Notes: a model not told the origin generated them from the letters alone. Numbered from the stretch's first letter, positions 53,041 through 61,600 are shown. The stretch is 64,000 nt of DNA from Ignavibacteria bacterium UBA2360 (GCA_002344125.1 DDTQ01000011.1:455245-519244); one strand, 5' to 3'. Numbers and translations are program-made.

Positions 53041-53069
53041 AAAGGATAGGCTTATAACCTATCCTTTTT
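53041..53069 (+). terminator. Rho-independent terminator
   Basis: Perfect 10-bp stem (AAAGGATAGG/CCTATCCTTT) with a 7-nt loop and trailing T residues, 28 nt after the protease stop. Confidence 0.85.
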
Positions 53070-53208
53070 GCGTTTACGCGCTAAATATGAGCGAAATTAC
53101 ATGATTAAATGTTAAATTCCTTCAAAACATTCTCTATATTTTTTCCTCAAAAAACACCCTTAGCAGTCTTTTATTATTAATCACTAATAACTATTTTGAA
53201 TTAATAAT

Positions 53209-54441
53209 ATGAAAAATAAATTAATTATTCCCGCTTTGATGTTCATTTTCTGCCTTAGCGCTAATGCGCAGTGGCTAGAGCAAACTAATCCCGCAAATAA
53301 AAGGCAGAACACGGTGTTCTTCCATAACTCGCTAACTGGCTTTACAGGCGGTGATACGGGAACAATTCAGCGCAGCACAAATTCCGGCGTTACGTGGTTC
53401 AGCTCAAATCTGGGTATTTCAGGGAATGTGAATGTAAGCGATATAAATTTTTCGGGTAATGATACAGGATACTGCACAGCTTCAAACGGTTCATTAACCG
53501 GTAAAATTTACCGCACCTCCAACGGCGGAGCCGTGTGGACAATAATGTTTGATACAACAAATATCGGAATGCGCGGAGTGTTTTTCGCAAATCCTATAAC
53601 AGGCTGGGCTGTTGGCAACGGTACTGTTAAATACACATCTAATACGGGTATGAACTGGACCTCGAGGAATTTCAGCGGTTCAACCAATACATGCGTGTTC
53701 GCGTTTTCGCCTACACTTGTAATGGTGGGCGGATTCGGAAGCGCGGGTTACATTGCAAGATCGACTAATGCGGGAATTAACTGGAGCTTTCCCGGGCTTC
53801 CTGCGACAATTATGGATGTGAGGTTTATTCAATTCCCGGATGCGAATACCGGTTATACCGGCGGACTTGCGCTTGGCGGGCAGGGCGGTATGTGTAAATC
53901 CACTGATGGCGGTCTTTCGTGGAGCCTTCTGGCGGGTTATGTTGGTTCAACTCCGCTGAACGCGTATTTTATAAATGCCAGTACAGGATATGTTGTAAAT
54001 TCATCAAGTGAGCTTAAAATGACAACCGATGGCGGAGCAAGCTGGGTGAATCAGACTATTCCCGCATCAGGTTCATTTGCTGATATCACAGGAAGCGGTT
54101 CATTTGCGATAATTGCAGGAAGAAAAATTGCTACCAATACAACTGTTAGCATTCAGCAAATATCAAATGAAGTGCCTGCAGAATTTTTGCTGGAACAGAA
54201 TTACCCAAATCCCTTTAACCCCGAAACTAATATAAATTTTTCATTATCTAAATCCGGTTATGTAAAACTAACCATACTGGATGTAATGGGCAGAGAGGTA
54301 TTAACTCCGGTTAACGGCAGCTATTCAGCGGGTAAATATAAGGTAGCCCTTGACGCATCACAACTTGCATCGGGAGTTTATTTCTACAGACTCCAAACGG
54401 CAGAATTCACACAAACAAGAAAAATGAATTTAATTAAATAA
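53209..54441 (+). CDS. Secreted Ycf48-like beta-propeller with T9SS type A domain
   Basis: The 410-aa product has a signal peptide (MKNKLIIPALMFIFCLSANAQ), propeller blades to about residue 320 (STNSGVTW, NTGYTGGLALG, STDGGLSW, TTDGGASW) and a type A domain (EQNYPNPFNPETNINF, ASGVYFYRLQTAEFT and a terminal RKMNLIK). Its blades differ more from the 47738/49128 pair than those do from each other. It is followed 37 nt later by the cytosolic 170-aa gene. Confidence 0.92.
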   Translation: MKNKLIIPALMFIFCLSANAQWLEQTNPANKRQNTVFFHNSLTGFTGGDTGTIQRSTNSGVTWFSSNLGISGNVNVSDINFSGNDTGYCTASNGSLTGKIYRTSNGGAVWTIMFDTTNIGMRGVFFANPITGWAVGNGTVKYTSNTGMNWTSRNFSGSTNTCVFAFSPTLVMVGGFGSAGYIARSTNAGINWSFPGLPATIMDVRFIQFPDANTGYTGGLALGGQGGMCKSTDGGLSWSLLAGYVGSTPLNAYFINASTGYVVNSSSELKMTTDGGASWVNQTIPASGSFADITGSGSFAIIAGRKIATNTTVSIQQISNEVPAEFLLEQNYPNPFNPETNINFSLSKSGYVKLTILDVMGREVLTPVNGSYSAGKYKVALDASQLASGVYFYRLQTAEFTQTRKMNLIK

Positions 54442-54478
54442 TATATTTATCAATTAATAACTAAAGGAGAGCAACATT

Positions 54479-54991
54479 ATGTCAAGCATATTAGAGCCGT
54501 TTGAAGGCGTAACACTTGAAGACTGGGCAACAGCAAATGCAAAAATGGTATCAGGCACAACCAAAGAAGAGATCTGCGGACTGCTTGGAATAGACATGCC
54601 AAAATGGGACCGCGTAAACGAAGAGTGGTTAGCAAGAATGAAAAACGATACATCATTTACAATTTCAACCAAGTACGCGGCAGCATTTAACCAGTCTGCC
54701 AGCGGTAACCTTGGAAAAGGCGGCGCAGCCGCGGCGCAATCAATAAGTTTTGAAAAATACGTTGAAGCAATGGTTGCGCAGGATGTACTTGGCAAACAGG
54801 GCAGAGACGCGCAGGACGTGCTGAAGGATTTCGGTATGACCGTTGCTGATTACAGCAATGTAAGCTCACACTGGAGCAGCCAGATGATGAGCGATTTTTC
54901 GCTGGCAATGAAAATGCAGACACTGATGACTGAATATACAGCAAAGTATGAGGCCATGAAGCCTGATTCACATAAAGACCTGGAGTTTTAA
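54479..54991 (+). CDS. Uncharacterised cytosolic protein, paralogue of the 190-aa protein at 46780
   Basis: The 170-aa protein starts at the ATG just after aaaggagagcaacat. Shared blocks with 46780 are EGVTLEDWATANAKM, PKWDRVNEEWLARMKND and VLGKQGRDAQDVLKDFGMTVADYSN. Both lack signal peptides and are acidic and helical. It is the first of four consecutive plus-strand genes for cytosolic unknowns (54479, 55225, 56008, 56834), each separated by repeats. The DUF6620 label is possible but unverified. Role unknown. Confidence 0.8.
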   Translation: MSSILEPFEGVTLEDWATANAKMVSGTTKEEICGLLGIDMPKWDRVNEEWLARMKNDTSFTISTKYAAAFNQSASGNLGKGGAAAAQSISFEKYVEAMVAQDVLGKQGRDAQDVLKDFGMTVADYSNVSSHWSSQMMSDFSLAMKMQTLMTEYTAKYEAMKPDSHKDLEF

Positions 54992-55013
54992 GGGATATCA
55001 TTAGATGATACCA

Positions 55014-55066
55014 CCCCAATCCGCCTTCGGCGGATTTTCCCCTCCTTAAGAAAGGAGGGGAGCTGT
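55014..55066. repeat. Composite two-stem repeat, copy near 55 kb
   Basis: Accacccc is followed by a tccgcc/ggcgga hairpin, then the same 22-base stem-loop and agctg as at 3383-3409, identical base for base. A second palindrome (ccaatccgcc to ggaccggtttgg, about 55086-55115) follows. Confidence 0.75.
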
Positions 55067-55164
55067 TACATAAATTTTTCTGCTTCCCAATCCGCCCCGG
55101 GTGGACCGGTTTGGAAGGCAAATTCAATATTAAAATAACAGGGTAAGTGATGGCTCAAGTCAAT

Positions 55165-55224
55165 GAGATCCTTCGCTTACTGCCTGCGCTATCGCTTCGG
55201 CAGTCAGGCACTCAGGATTGAAAG
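55165..55224 (+). repeat. gagatcc-type hairpin repeat supplying the ribosome-binding site of the 154-aa gene
   Basis: The element begins gagatccttcgc, contains an ACTGCC...GGCAGT stem around a 14-nt loop and ends ctcaggat. Its AGGA (55214-55217) lies 7 nt before ATG 55225, as at 3501 and 19211. Confidence 0.7.
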
Positions 55225-55689
55225 ATGACAGAATTTAACAAAGAAATTGACGCTGCATTTCAGAGCGCATGGCATGCGGCCAAAGGCGGCGATGCGAAGT
55301 GGTACGAAGTAATGCAGCAATACGGCGCTGAGCCGCTCAGCGAAGGCTTGAAAAAAGAGCTGCTTGAATCCGAAATGAAGATCGCGCGCGGGGCTTTCCC
55401 CATTGAGCTGCGCCGTGTGTTGGAAAAAATAATGGCGAAGTATCCCAATGATTCAAAAAGCTTCGCAATGGATCAGAAGGTGCTGGAATATTACCAGAAG
55501 ATAAAACCGTTTACGGGTCTTGGTGATATTTTCGCGAATGCTTCAACGGGCACGCAGAAATACTCGCAGGGTCTGCAGAAGGCTAAGCATAACACTATTA
55601 AATGCAAGAATTGCGGCGCCCCGCGCCTTGAGGAAATGCAGTATGATAATTGTTTGTTCTGCGGCAGCGAGCTATTTGAAAGAGCGTGA
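55225..55689 (+). CDS. Cytosolic protein with C-terminal zinc ribbon, function unknown
   Basis: The 154-aa protein is helical for its first 120 residues and ends in a CxxC...CxxC zinc ribbon (KCKNCGAPRLEEMQYDNCLFCGSELF). The N-terminal phrase KWYEVMQQYGAEPLSEGLKKEL is echoed by RYYEVLQQTEAPLDNVIANL in the next gene, so the two may share a domain. It has no signal peptide. The zinc ribbon suggests nucleic-acid or protein binding, but nothing more specific can be said. Confidence 0.75.
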   Translation: MTEFNKEIDAAFQSAWHAAKGGDAKWYEVMQQYGAEPLSEGLKKELLESEMKIARGAFPIELRRVLEKIMAKYPNDSKSFAMDQKVLEYYQKIKPFTGLGDIFANASTGTQKYSQGLQKAKHNTIKCKNCGAPRLEEMQYDNCLFCGSELFERA

Positions 55690-55797
55690 GAAAAAGTGAA
55701 AAAGCAAAAGTAAAAAAGCAAAAATGTGAAGTTTCCCAAACCCCACATTCGCAACGTAGAGTTTGGTTAACGGGTGGGTTAAAAAAATTTTGATTAG

Positions 55798-55986
55798 CCC
55801 CGCTCTTAAGAGCGGGGTGTAGGATACCCCTATATTCGGGCCTTCTCCGAAGGAGTGCCTTCGGCAAGCCCTGATTGGTATTTATGTAAACTGTTAAAAT
55901 AGTTATGTATATCTTCACTTTATTTTACTCACGGATAAATCCGTGGGCTAATGAATTAATTAAGCACAGACAGGAATGTCTGTGCT
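55798..55986. repeat. Cluster of three perfect palindromes between zinc-ribbon genes
   Basis: CCCCGCTCTT/AAGAGCGGGG (55798-55817), CACGGAT/ATCCGTG (55930-55945, trailed by gggctaa as at 3321) and AGCACAGACA/TGTCTGTGCT (55963-55986). The gap 55690-56007 also has a ccttctccgaagg hairpin near 55842 and a gtgaaaaagcaaaag-type degenerate stretch at its start. No gene. Confidence 0.8.
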
Positions 55987-56007
55987 ACTAAAAGCAGGGT
56001 TAAAGAA

Positions 56008-56739
56008 ATGGCAGACTCATCACAGGCAGTACAGGATTTGGTTACAAGATGGAACGGTTTCCTGAAAAAAATTGAAGCGCGCTATTATGAAGTGCTTCAG
56101 CAGACAGAGGCTCCGCTTGATAATGTGATAGCGAACCTTCAGTTTGATAACATTATCATACATAATATTTCAAACGGGTTAAAGAACCAGACAGTGACAC
56201 AGCTTTCAGAGAAAGTTGACGGAGCTGCTATGAAATTTGAAAATGAAATGCGTTCAGCAGGCGCTTCCTCCGGACTCATCTCACAGGAGCGGGGTAAAAC
56301 GCATGTACTTAAGAACTGGATGGAAATTGAATACCTGAAGTTTGAGAACAAGCTTGCCGCGCGCGCCGCAAAGAAGATACTGGAGAACGTTAACGCACAC
56401 ATTGATGAAACAAAGATGCACCGCTGCACGCAGTGCGCGGCTGATCTGCATATAAACGTGTATTCATTTATGGCGGTTAACATTAAGTGTGAAAGCTGCG
56501 GCTCGGTTAACACCTACCAGCCGGATGACAGGGTGAGAGCGCTTGAGTGGTATGTTATTACTCCGCTTGCTGAAGAATACGCATTTGAAGAAAAACTTAA
56601 AGCCCGCACTGATAAGAGCGCGATGAAAGAATACTATAAAAAGTTTTATACATACCTGATGGAAAATGTACCCGATAAAAAGCAGTATTACGAGCGGGAT
56701 ATGAACGAAAGGTTAACCAATCCAATGTTTATGCTGTAA
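56008..56739 (+). CDS. Cytosolic helical protein with internal zinc ribbon, function unknown
   Basis: The 243-aa protein begins with helices (RYYEVLQQTEAPLDNVIANL). A CxxC...CxxC pair lies at about 141-169 (RCTQCAADLHINVYSF, then IKCESCGSVNTYQP), and a C-terminal helical segment is rich in Tyr and charged residues (KEYYKKFYTYLMENVPDKKQYYERD). It shares the YYEVxQQ opening with the previous gene. It has no signal peptide. Members of this cluster are likely to act together, but no function is known to me. Confidence 0.75.
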   Translation: MADSSQAVQDLVTRWNGFLKKIEARYYEVLQQTEAPLDNVIANLQFDNIIIHNISNGLKNQTVTQLSEKVDGAAMKFENEMRSAGASSGLISQERGKTHVLKNWMEIEYLKFENKLAARAAKKILENVNAHIDETKMHRCTQCAADLHINVYSFMAVNIKCESCGSVNTYQPDDRVRALEWYVITPLAEEYAFEEKLKARTDKSAMKEYYKKFYTYLMENVPDKKQYYERDMNERLTNPMFML

Positions 56740-56833
56740 CCACCCGGCAACTGAACCGCCCCTTTGTTGTAAGTGCTGCAACTTGTAATGAAATTTGTTT
56801 AATAATTGTTGTTATTAAAGAGGGGGGTAACAA

Positions 56834-57172
56834 ATGGCTGCAGATAAACAAATAATTATCAATACGCTCAACTGGTTAATAAAAGAAAACAGCGCGGCGA
56901 TATTTGCCATTGGTGAGCATTATGTCCAGGCGGCATCATCAATGCCGGGAGAGATTTACTGCGAAGCTGTAAGCCACCACTATCATTCAGGTGTAGATAT
57001 CGGGCTGGAGTCAGCATTCATTAAAATGGGCTTTCATCTTGAAGAGGCCGGTAATTACAGCCGCCGATATTTAAGCGCTGAAGCGGAAAGGATAGCTGAT
57101 GATATTGTTTACATTTTTGAGGAGATTTACGGGTCTGACCCCGCGGCGGAGTTTGAAGTCACCGAATTATAA
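56834..57172 (+). CDS. Small cytosolic protein of unknown function
   Basis: The 112-aa acidic, helical protein has several His and Glu residues in its middle (GEHYVQAASS, EAVSHHYHSGVDIG, GFHLEEAGNYSRRYLSAEAERIADDIVYIFEEIYG), which might bind a metal. The start is preceded by gaggggggtaac. It is the last of the four cytosolic unknowns in this cluster, 94 nt after the previous stop. No known family was recognised. Confidence 0.7.
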   Translation: MAADKQIIINTLNWLIKENSAAIFAIGEHYVQAASSMPGEIYCEAVSHHYHSGVDIGLESAFIKMGFHLEEAGNYSRRYLSAEAERIADDIVYIFEEIYGSDPAAEFEVTEL

Positions 57173-57253
57173 TTGTTTTTTGCCGCGCGGCAAGATTTAA
57201 TATCATATTCCCCTACGCTTATTTATCACATTCATTGTTTTTAAATTTCGAGT

Positions 57254-57261
57254 TATATTTG
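57254..57261 (+). promoter_or_regulatory. Putative -7 box (TATATTTG)
   Basis: TATATTTG, 33 nt before ATG 57295, fits TAnnTTTG. It lies inside the frame of an upstream alternative start, which supports the later start. Confidence 0.45.
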
Positions 57262-57294
57262 TCTAACATTATTTTCAATTCTAAGGAGAGTAAA

Positions 57295-57684
57295 ATGCAA
57301 ATTAAACGGATTCTGCTGATATTTTTGTTATTTGTATCTGTTAAGTTCGTGTATGCTGATCAGCTTGCGTGGATAACCGAGGATCAGGCTATACAGACAG
57401 TGGATTATTTCAAAGAAAAAAAGATCAAAAATGTAATCCTTTGGTGCGCCTGCTGTGATAATGACGAGAAGATGAAAATTAAGGTCACCCGCATTTACTA
57501 TAAATCCATTGAAAACCAGCCATACTTCCAGGTATGGATAGAAGGCAAGGACAAGGATGGCAAGAAACTGAAACAGGGTGTTGATCTTGCTTACGTTCAC
57601 ATAAAAAAAGATGGTGAATGGCACAGCGTGGGTACAGTAATGGGCTTTCAGTGTGACCCATGTACAAAATCGTTTAAGTTTTAG
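57295..57684 (+). CDS. Exported protein of unknown function
   Basis: From ATG 57295 (aaggagag upstream) the product is 129 aa with a signal peptide (MQIKRILLIFLLFVSVKFVYA). The mature part contains a CACC motif (LWCACCDNDEKMK) and a second pair near the end (FQCDPCTKSF), which could bind metal or form disulfides. The rest is beta-rich (KVTRIYYKSIENQPYFQVWIEG). No family was recognised. Confidence 0.8.
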   Translation: MQIKRILLIFLLFVSVKFVYADQLAWITEDQAIQTVDYFKEKKIKNVILWCACCDNDEKMKIKVTRIYYKSIENQPYFQVWIEGKDKDGKKLKQGVDLAYVHIKKDGEWHSVGTVMGFQCDPCTKSFKF

Positions 57685-57781
57685 GTATTGGTTAAGTAGT
57701 ATAGAGGGTGAGTGGGTGTGTAAGTAATGATCCTTATTGTGTTGTTGAAGTTACGAATTGCAAAAAAAAATTGCGCAGAAT

Positions 57782-58360
57782 ATGAAAATGCCTGAAGTTT
57801 TGGAAGGAAGCAGTGTTAAGTTGATTCCCTTAAGTATGGCGCATGCTGAAGAGCTTTGGGAATCGGCGAGGAATGAGGATTTATGGGAACATTATACTTT
57901 CCGTAAAATGGAAAGTTTTGAGAAATTCAAGAAATTCCTTGAGGGCTCGCTAGCCGAGGCGGAATCGGGCAAAGGATTTACATTCACTATTATAGATAAA
58001 GCCACGGGCAAAATGCGCGGCGGCACAAGTTTCCTGGATATACAGCCTGCATCGCGCTCACTTGAAATTGGCAGAACGTGGCTTGCAAAAGATCTGCACG
58101 GTACAGGATTTAATGCTGAGTGTAAGCTTTTGCTGCTAACATACTGCTTTGAAGAGCTAAAGCTGATAAGGGTATTTTTTAAAACGGACAGCAACAATCT
58201 TCGTTCTCAAAAAGCGATGGGAAAGATAGGGGCAAAGTATGAAGGAACGCTGCGCAATCACATGATAAGAGAAGACGGAACATTCCGGCACTCCGCATAT
58301 TATAGTATTATAGTAAGTGAATGGGAAGAGGTGAAACTAAAACTAAGTGAACAATTATAA
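57782..58360 (+). CDS. GNAT acetyltransferase, RimJ/RimL-like
   Basis: The 192-aa product from ATG 57782 (a TTG further up at 57758 would add 8 residues) has the RimJ/RimL-type GNAT layout: LEGSSVKLIPLSMAHAEELW at the start, a FTFTIIDKATGKMRGGTSFLDI strand pair, EIGRTWLAKDLHGTGFNAECKLLLLTYCFEE (acetyl-CoA loop and helix) and VFFKTDSNNLRSQKAMGKIGAKYEGTLRNH. Such enzymes acetylate protein N-termini or small amines. Stand-alone gene. Confidence 0.9.
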   Translation: MKMPEVLEGSSVKLIPLSMAHAEELWESARNEDLWEHYTFRKMESFEKFKKFLEGSLAEAESGKGFTFTIIDKATGKMRGGTSFLDIQPASRSLEIGRTWLAKDLHGTGFNAECKLLLLTYCFEELKLIRVFFKTDSNNLRSQKAMGKIGAKYEGTLRNHMIREDGTFRHSAYYSIIVSEWEEVKLKLSEQL

Positions 58361-58375
58361 AACAATATCAGGTAG

Positions 58376-58395
58376 CAGGCGGGCTTGCCCGCCTG
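58376..58395. repeat. Palindrome CAGGCGGGC/GCCCGCCTG
   Basis: A perfect 9-bp stem with a 2-nt loop is followed by a looser ggcctcaggcaagcc hairpin. It lies 48 nt before the M48 protease start and could also attenuate read-through from the GNAT gene. Confidence 0.65.
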
Positions 58396-58442
58396 TTTGG
58401 GCCTCAGGCAAGCCATGACGCCTGCATGATTTGGATTGATAT

Positions 58443-59204
58443 ATGAACTATAAAGCAAGAATATTTATCGGGGTTGTTATCGCATTAATAGCGGTGGTAT
58501 CATACTACATGAAGACGGATGAGAATCCCGTTACGGGTGAGAAGCAGAAAGTGAGCTTGACGGTAAAGGAAGAAATAGCGCTCGGGCTGCAGAGCGCGCC
58601 GGAGATGATTGCGGAGTTTGGCGGTGAGTATCGCGATAGCAAACTGCAGGCATATGTGGATAGAGTGGGCAATAAGTTAGTACAATCAACTGAAGCGGGA
58701 AGCTCGCCCTATAGGTTTGAGTTCCATTTGCTTGCTGATGAAAATACTGTGAACGCATTCGCGCTGCCCGGCGGGCAGATATTCATAACCTACGCGCTGC
58801 TTAAGCGTTTAAAAAACGAGGATCAGCTTGCGGGTGTACTGGGGCATGAAATCGGACATGTGATAAACCGCCACAGCGCGGAGCATATTGCCAAGCAGGA
58901 ATTAACGCAGGGTTTGATAGAGGCTACAGATATAGCATCGGGTGACCCCGGGATGATCTCGAGGTTTGTAGGCAATATGGTGAATATGAAATACGGCAGG
59001 GATGATGAGCTGGAATCCGATGATTACGGAGTGAAATACATGATACAGGCTGGTTACAAACCGGAGGCAATGATAGAAGTAATGCGTATATTGAAAGAAG
59101 CCTCCGGCGGCGGAAATCAACCGGAATTTATGAGCACACATCCCAGCGCGGATAACAGGATAGAGAAACTAAAAGAGGTAATAACAAAGTATAAAAAGAG
59201 GTAA
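58443..59204 (+). CDS. Membrane-anchored M48-family metalloprotease
   Basis: The 253-aa protein has one N-terminal membrane helix (about 6-23), putting the catalytic domain outside the cytoplasm. HEIGH (His135-His139) gives two zinc ligands and the catalytic Glu. ELESDDYG near 189-196 gives the third (Glu189). NAFALPGGQIFI (about 104-115) is the classical M48 strand. The length and fold are like periplasmic quality-control peptidases of the LoiP/BepA type but without TPR repeats. It probably degrades misfolded envelope proteins. Confidence 0.92.
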   Translation: MNYKARIFIGVVIALIAVVSYYMKTDENPVTGEKQKVSLTVKEEIALGLQSAPEMIAEFGGEYRDSKLQAYVDRVGNKLVQSTEAGSSPYRFEFHLLADENTVNAFALPGGQIFITYALLKRLKNEDQLAGVLGHEIGHVINRHSAEHIAKQELTQGLIEATDIASGDPGMISRFVGNMVNMKYGRDDELESDDYGVKYMIQAGYKPEAMIEVMRILKEASGGGNQPEFMSTHPSADNRIEKLKEVITKYKKR

Positions 59205-59332
59205 GGCTGTTGGTTGCCTCTTTGCTGAATAGGATATAGCGCTTCGACTCCGCTCAGCGCGACAAATTTGAGAGTTTGAGAAATTTCACACCCGAAAATT
59301 CTATTAACCGGGTGGATTTAAATATATCCAAC

Positions 59333-59755
59333 ATGAAAACAATAAATATATACACACTGCTTACTGCTTTATTTTTTGTTTTATTTATCAGCGGATGCTC
59401 AGGAACCAAGGAATCAACAACTTCGGGAAAAATCGAAGGTGTTGAGTGGAAGCTGGAATCATTAAACGGCAGCTCTGTAAAACTTAACAGCGGAAAACCC
59501 ATCACGCTGAGTTTTGACGGAGTTAAACAAGGCATTGGCGGAACGGCTGTATGCAATAAATATTTCGGCAGTTACGTTACAAATTCCGGTAAACTCTCGT
59601 TTTCGGAAATTGGCTCAACAAAAATGATGTGCGATGATAATATAAATGAATCTGATTATTTTTCTATGCTTGGCGCTGTGGATGGTTACAATATTTCAGG
59701 TGGAAAACTGAACCTGACGGGCAAGGGTAAGACCCTTGCGGTATTTATAAAATAA
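59333..59755 (+). CDS. META-domain lipoprotein (HslJ-like)
   Basis: The 140-aa product from ATG 59333 has a lipoprotein signal (ALFFVLFISGC) and a META domain: VEWKLESLNGSSV, LSFDGVKQGIGGTAVCNKYFGSY and MMCDDNINESDYFSML. META/HslJ proteins are outer-envelope proteins linked to heat shock and antibiotic tolerance. The conserved Cys pair (GTAVCN and MMCD) is present. It is followed 9 nt later by a second META gene. An upstream TTG at 59276 would hide the signal peptide. Confidence 0.88.
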   Translation: MKTINIYTLLTALFFVLFISGCSGTKESTTSGKIEGVEWKLESLNGSSVKLNSGKPITLSFDGVKQGIGGTAVCNKYFGSYVTNSGKLSFSEIGSTKMMCDDNINESDYFSMLGAVDGYNISGGKLNLTGKGKTLAVFIK

Positions 59756-59764
59756 ATAATTGAT

Positions 59765-60184
59765 ATGAGATCACTTTTTTTTCCGGCGGTTATTATTTCC
59801 GCGGCAATCCTAAGCGGATGCGCTTCTTCGGGGGATACGGGTAACAGCAGACCGTTAACCGGTATTGAATGGATGCTGTACGAGCTGAGCGGTACAAAAT
59901 TTGAAAATGAGAACGGCGAATTTGTAACCCTGGTATTTGACGGCGTCAATAAGAACATAAACGGCAAGGCTCCGTGCAACAGGTATGGCGGTCCATATTT
60001 AAAAAACTCCAACAGGATGACTTTCGGGGAATTATATTCCACAGAAATGGCCTGTGACCTGCTGAAAGTGGAAGAGGAATATTTCAGGAAACTTGGAACA
60101 GTTAAGGAATATAAGCTTTCGGGTGATAAATTGTTTCTGTATGATTCAACGGGCGCGGTGGTGATGAAATTCCGGCCTAAGTAA
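59765..60184 (+). CDS. META-domain lipoprotein, second copy
   Basis: The 139-aa paralogue of the preceding gene has a lipobox ILSGC (Cys20) and the same core: IEWMLYELSG, LVFDGVNKNINGKAPCNRYGGPY and MACDLLKVEEEYFRKL. Both are on one transcript that ends at the hairpin at 60207. The pair shows clear but distant similarity, so the duplication is old. Confidence 0.88.
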   Translation: MRSLFFPAVIISAAILSGCASSGDTGNSRPLTGIEWMLYELSGTKFENENGEFVTLVFDGVNKNINGKAPCNRYGGPYLKNSNRMTFGELYSTEMACDLLKVEEEYFRKLGTVKEYKLSGDKLFLYDSTGAVVMKFRPK

Positions 60185-60206
60185 GGATGATAATTATTCA
60201 ATTTAT

Positions 60207-60247
60207 GCCTGCGGCTGAAGAATACATAATAAAGCCGCGGGCTTTTT
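60207..60247 (+). terminator. Rho-independent terminator
   Basis: GCCTGCGGCT/AGCCGCGGGC stem (one G-U pair, 16-nt loop) followed by five T residues, 22 nt after the second META gene. Confidence 0.65.
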
Positions 60248-60252
60248 AATTT

Positions 60253-60762
60253 ATGAATGTAATAACAACAACAGAAGAGACCTGCACATTTGAAGACCTT
60301 GCGAAGCTTGAAAGCGCTATGTGCAAAGCGAAATCTGAGCTGCGCATTACGGGTATAGTAATACTTGCTCTTTCGGTGGTGCTGCCCTTTTTGCCGCCGA
60401 AGTACAGCGGTCAAAAGGCAATGCTGGATATGATGAGTTATTCGGCCGCGGCGGCGGGAATCGTTACGGTAATGGGGCTGGTTTTCCTATGGGCTATGTA
60501 TTTTATGCTGTATGGACTGCATAAGGATCTTAAAAGTAAAATTAAGATACGGGTTAATACCTATGTAACGGGTATGGGCAGTGGAAAGTACAAAGGTAAA
60601 CAATATTCTTACTTTACGGCAGCGGGGCTGCCATACAGAATGGGCAGGATACCGGCAGGTACCGGGATGATTGATAAAATAAAAAGGGGAGATCCTGTTG
60701 CCGTTGAATATTCTAAATATGGGAAGAAACTTCTCGGATTTGAAATGATAGCGACATTATGA
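60253..60762 (+). CDS. Uncharacterised membrane protein
   Basis: The 169-aa protein has two membrane helices, at about 32-50 (TGIVILALSVVLPFLP) and 64-90 (SAAAAGIVTVMGLVFLWAMYFMLYGL). A C-terminal soluble domain (KIKIRVNTYVTGMGSGKYKGK, YFTAAGLPYRM, GDPVAVEYSKYGKKLLGFEMI) has a beta-barrel-like pattern similar to that of the DUF3592-like protein at 45853. It sits just after a terminator. No name can be given. Confidence 0.75.
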   Translation: MNVITTTEETCTFEDLAKLESAMCKAKSELRITGIVILALSVVLPFLPPKYSGQKAMLDMMSYSAAAAGIVTVMGLVFLWAMYFMLYGLHKDLKSKIKIRVNTYVTGMGSGKYKGKQYSYFTAAGLPYRMGRIPAGTGMIDKIKRGDPVAVEYSKYGKKLLGFEMIATL

Positions 60763-60770
60763 ATTTTTAC

Positions 60771-60790
60771 ATATCGCTCCTACGGAGCTC
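60771..60790. repeat. Single copy of the palindrome found in the 50-bp array
   Basis: atcgctcctacggagctc is the same core as in units 1-3 of the array at 19934-20220, 8 nt after the membrane-protein stop. It shows that the element is dispersed as well as arrayed. Confidence 0.75.
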
Positions 60791-60895
60791 TTTAACTATT
60801 AAATCATTCTATCTACCTTCTTTCGCTTCGCTTAATAAGGCAGGCAAACATTTGAGTCTTCGCATGCATTTGGCACGGCCGGCTTGGCGGGATTG

Positions 60896-61549
60896 TTAAT
60901 TGAAATTATTGCAGCTTGGACATAGTTCGCACACCACACATTCATTACATAAAGGCTTTTTAGCTTTACATACTGATCTACCGTGCTGGCCGATTACGTG
61001 TGAATACTGCACCTGCATCTTATCGGGAATAATTTCCTTCAGATCCATTTCTATCTTTTCGGGCTTATCGTTATCAGTCAACCCAAGCCTTTGTGATACG
61101 CGGTTCAGGTGTGTATCTGTCATAATTGCAGGCTCACCGAAGCAATTTCCAAGCACAACATTCGCTGTTTTCCTGCCTACTCCCGCTAGCTTTGTGAGCT
61201 CACCCATGGTTTTCGGGACTTCGCTATTGTGTTCGTTCACCAATGCTGCGCAGCAATTCAAAACACTTTTGGTTTTATTGCGGTAGAAGTTTATTGAGCG
61301 AAGTTCGTGCTCAAGTTCCGCGGGTTTGAGATTTAGAAAGTCGTTGGGTGTTTTATATTTTTTGAATAGCGGAACCATTACTGTGTTCACTCTTTCATCG
61401 GTGCATTGGGCAGCAAGCAGCGTTGATATCAACAGTTCAAACGGGTTGTTATAATCCAGGTGACAGCCTGCATCGGGGTATTCGTTGGATAGTATATTTA
61501 ATATCTTCGATGCCCGTGTTGATTTAAGTTTGATTGATTCAGTCATCAT
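60896..61549 (-). CDS. nth: Endonuclease III
   Basis: The 217-aa DNA glycosylase/AP lyase has all key elements: the helix-hairpin-helix LAGVGRKTANVV (121-132, catalytic Lys127), the catalytic Asp145 in MTDTHLNRVSQRLG, and the [4Fe-4S] motif Cys194-x6-Cys201-x2-Cys204-x5-Cys210. It removes oxidised pyrimidines in base-excision repair. Length and order are normal. It is convergent with the genes before it and likely monocistronic. Confidence 0.96.
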   Translation of the reverse strand: MMTESIKLKSTRASKILNILSNEYPDAGCHLDYNNPFELLISTLLAAQCTDERVNTVMVPLFKKYKTPNDFLNLKPAELEHELRSINFYRNKTKSVLNCCAALVNEHNSEVPKTMGELTKLAGVGRKTANVVLGNCFGEPAIMTDTHLNRVSQRLGLTDNDKPEKIEMDLKEIIPDKMQVQYSHVIGQHGRSVCKAKKPLCNECVVCELCPSCNNFN

Positions 61550-61600
61550 AAATTCAAATTTAGAGTAAGGTAATTAATTAAAAAGGTAATTAGTGGTATT

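Noticed and set aside
58376..58395. Rho-independent terminator after the GNAT gene
   Set aside because: The strong stem is not followed by a real T-run, and similar stems recur as dispersed repeats.
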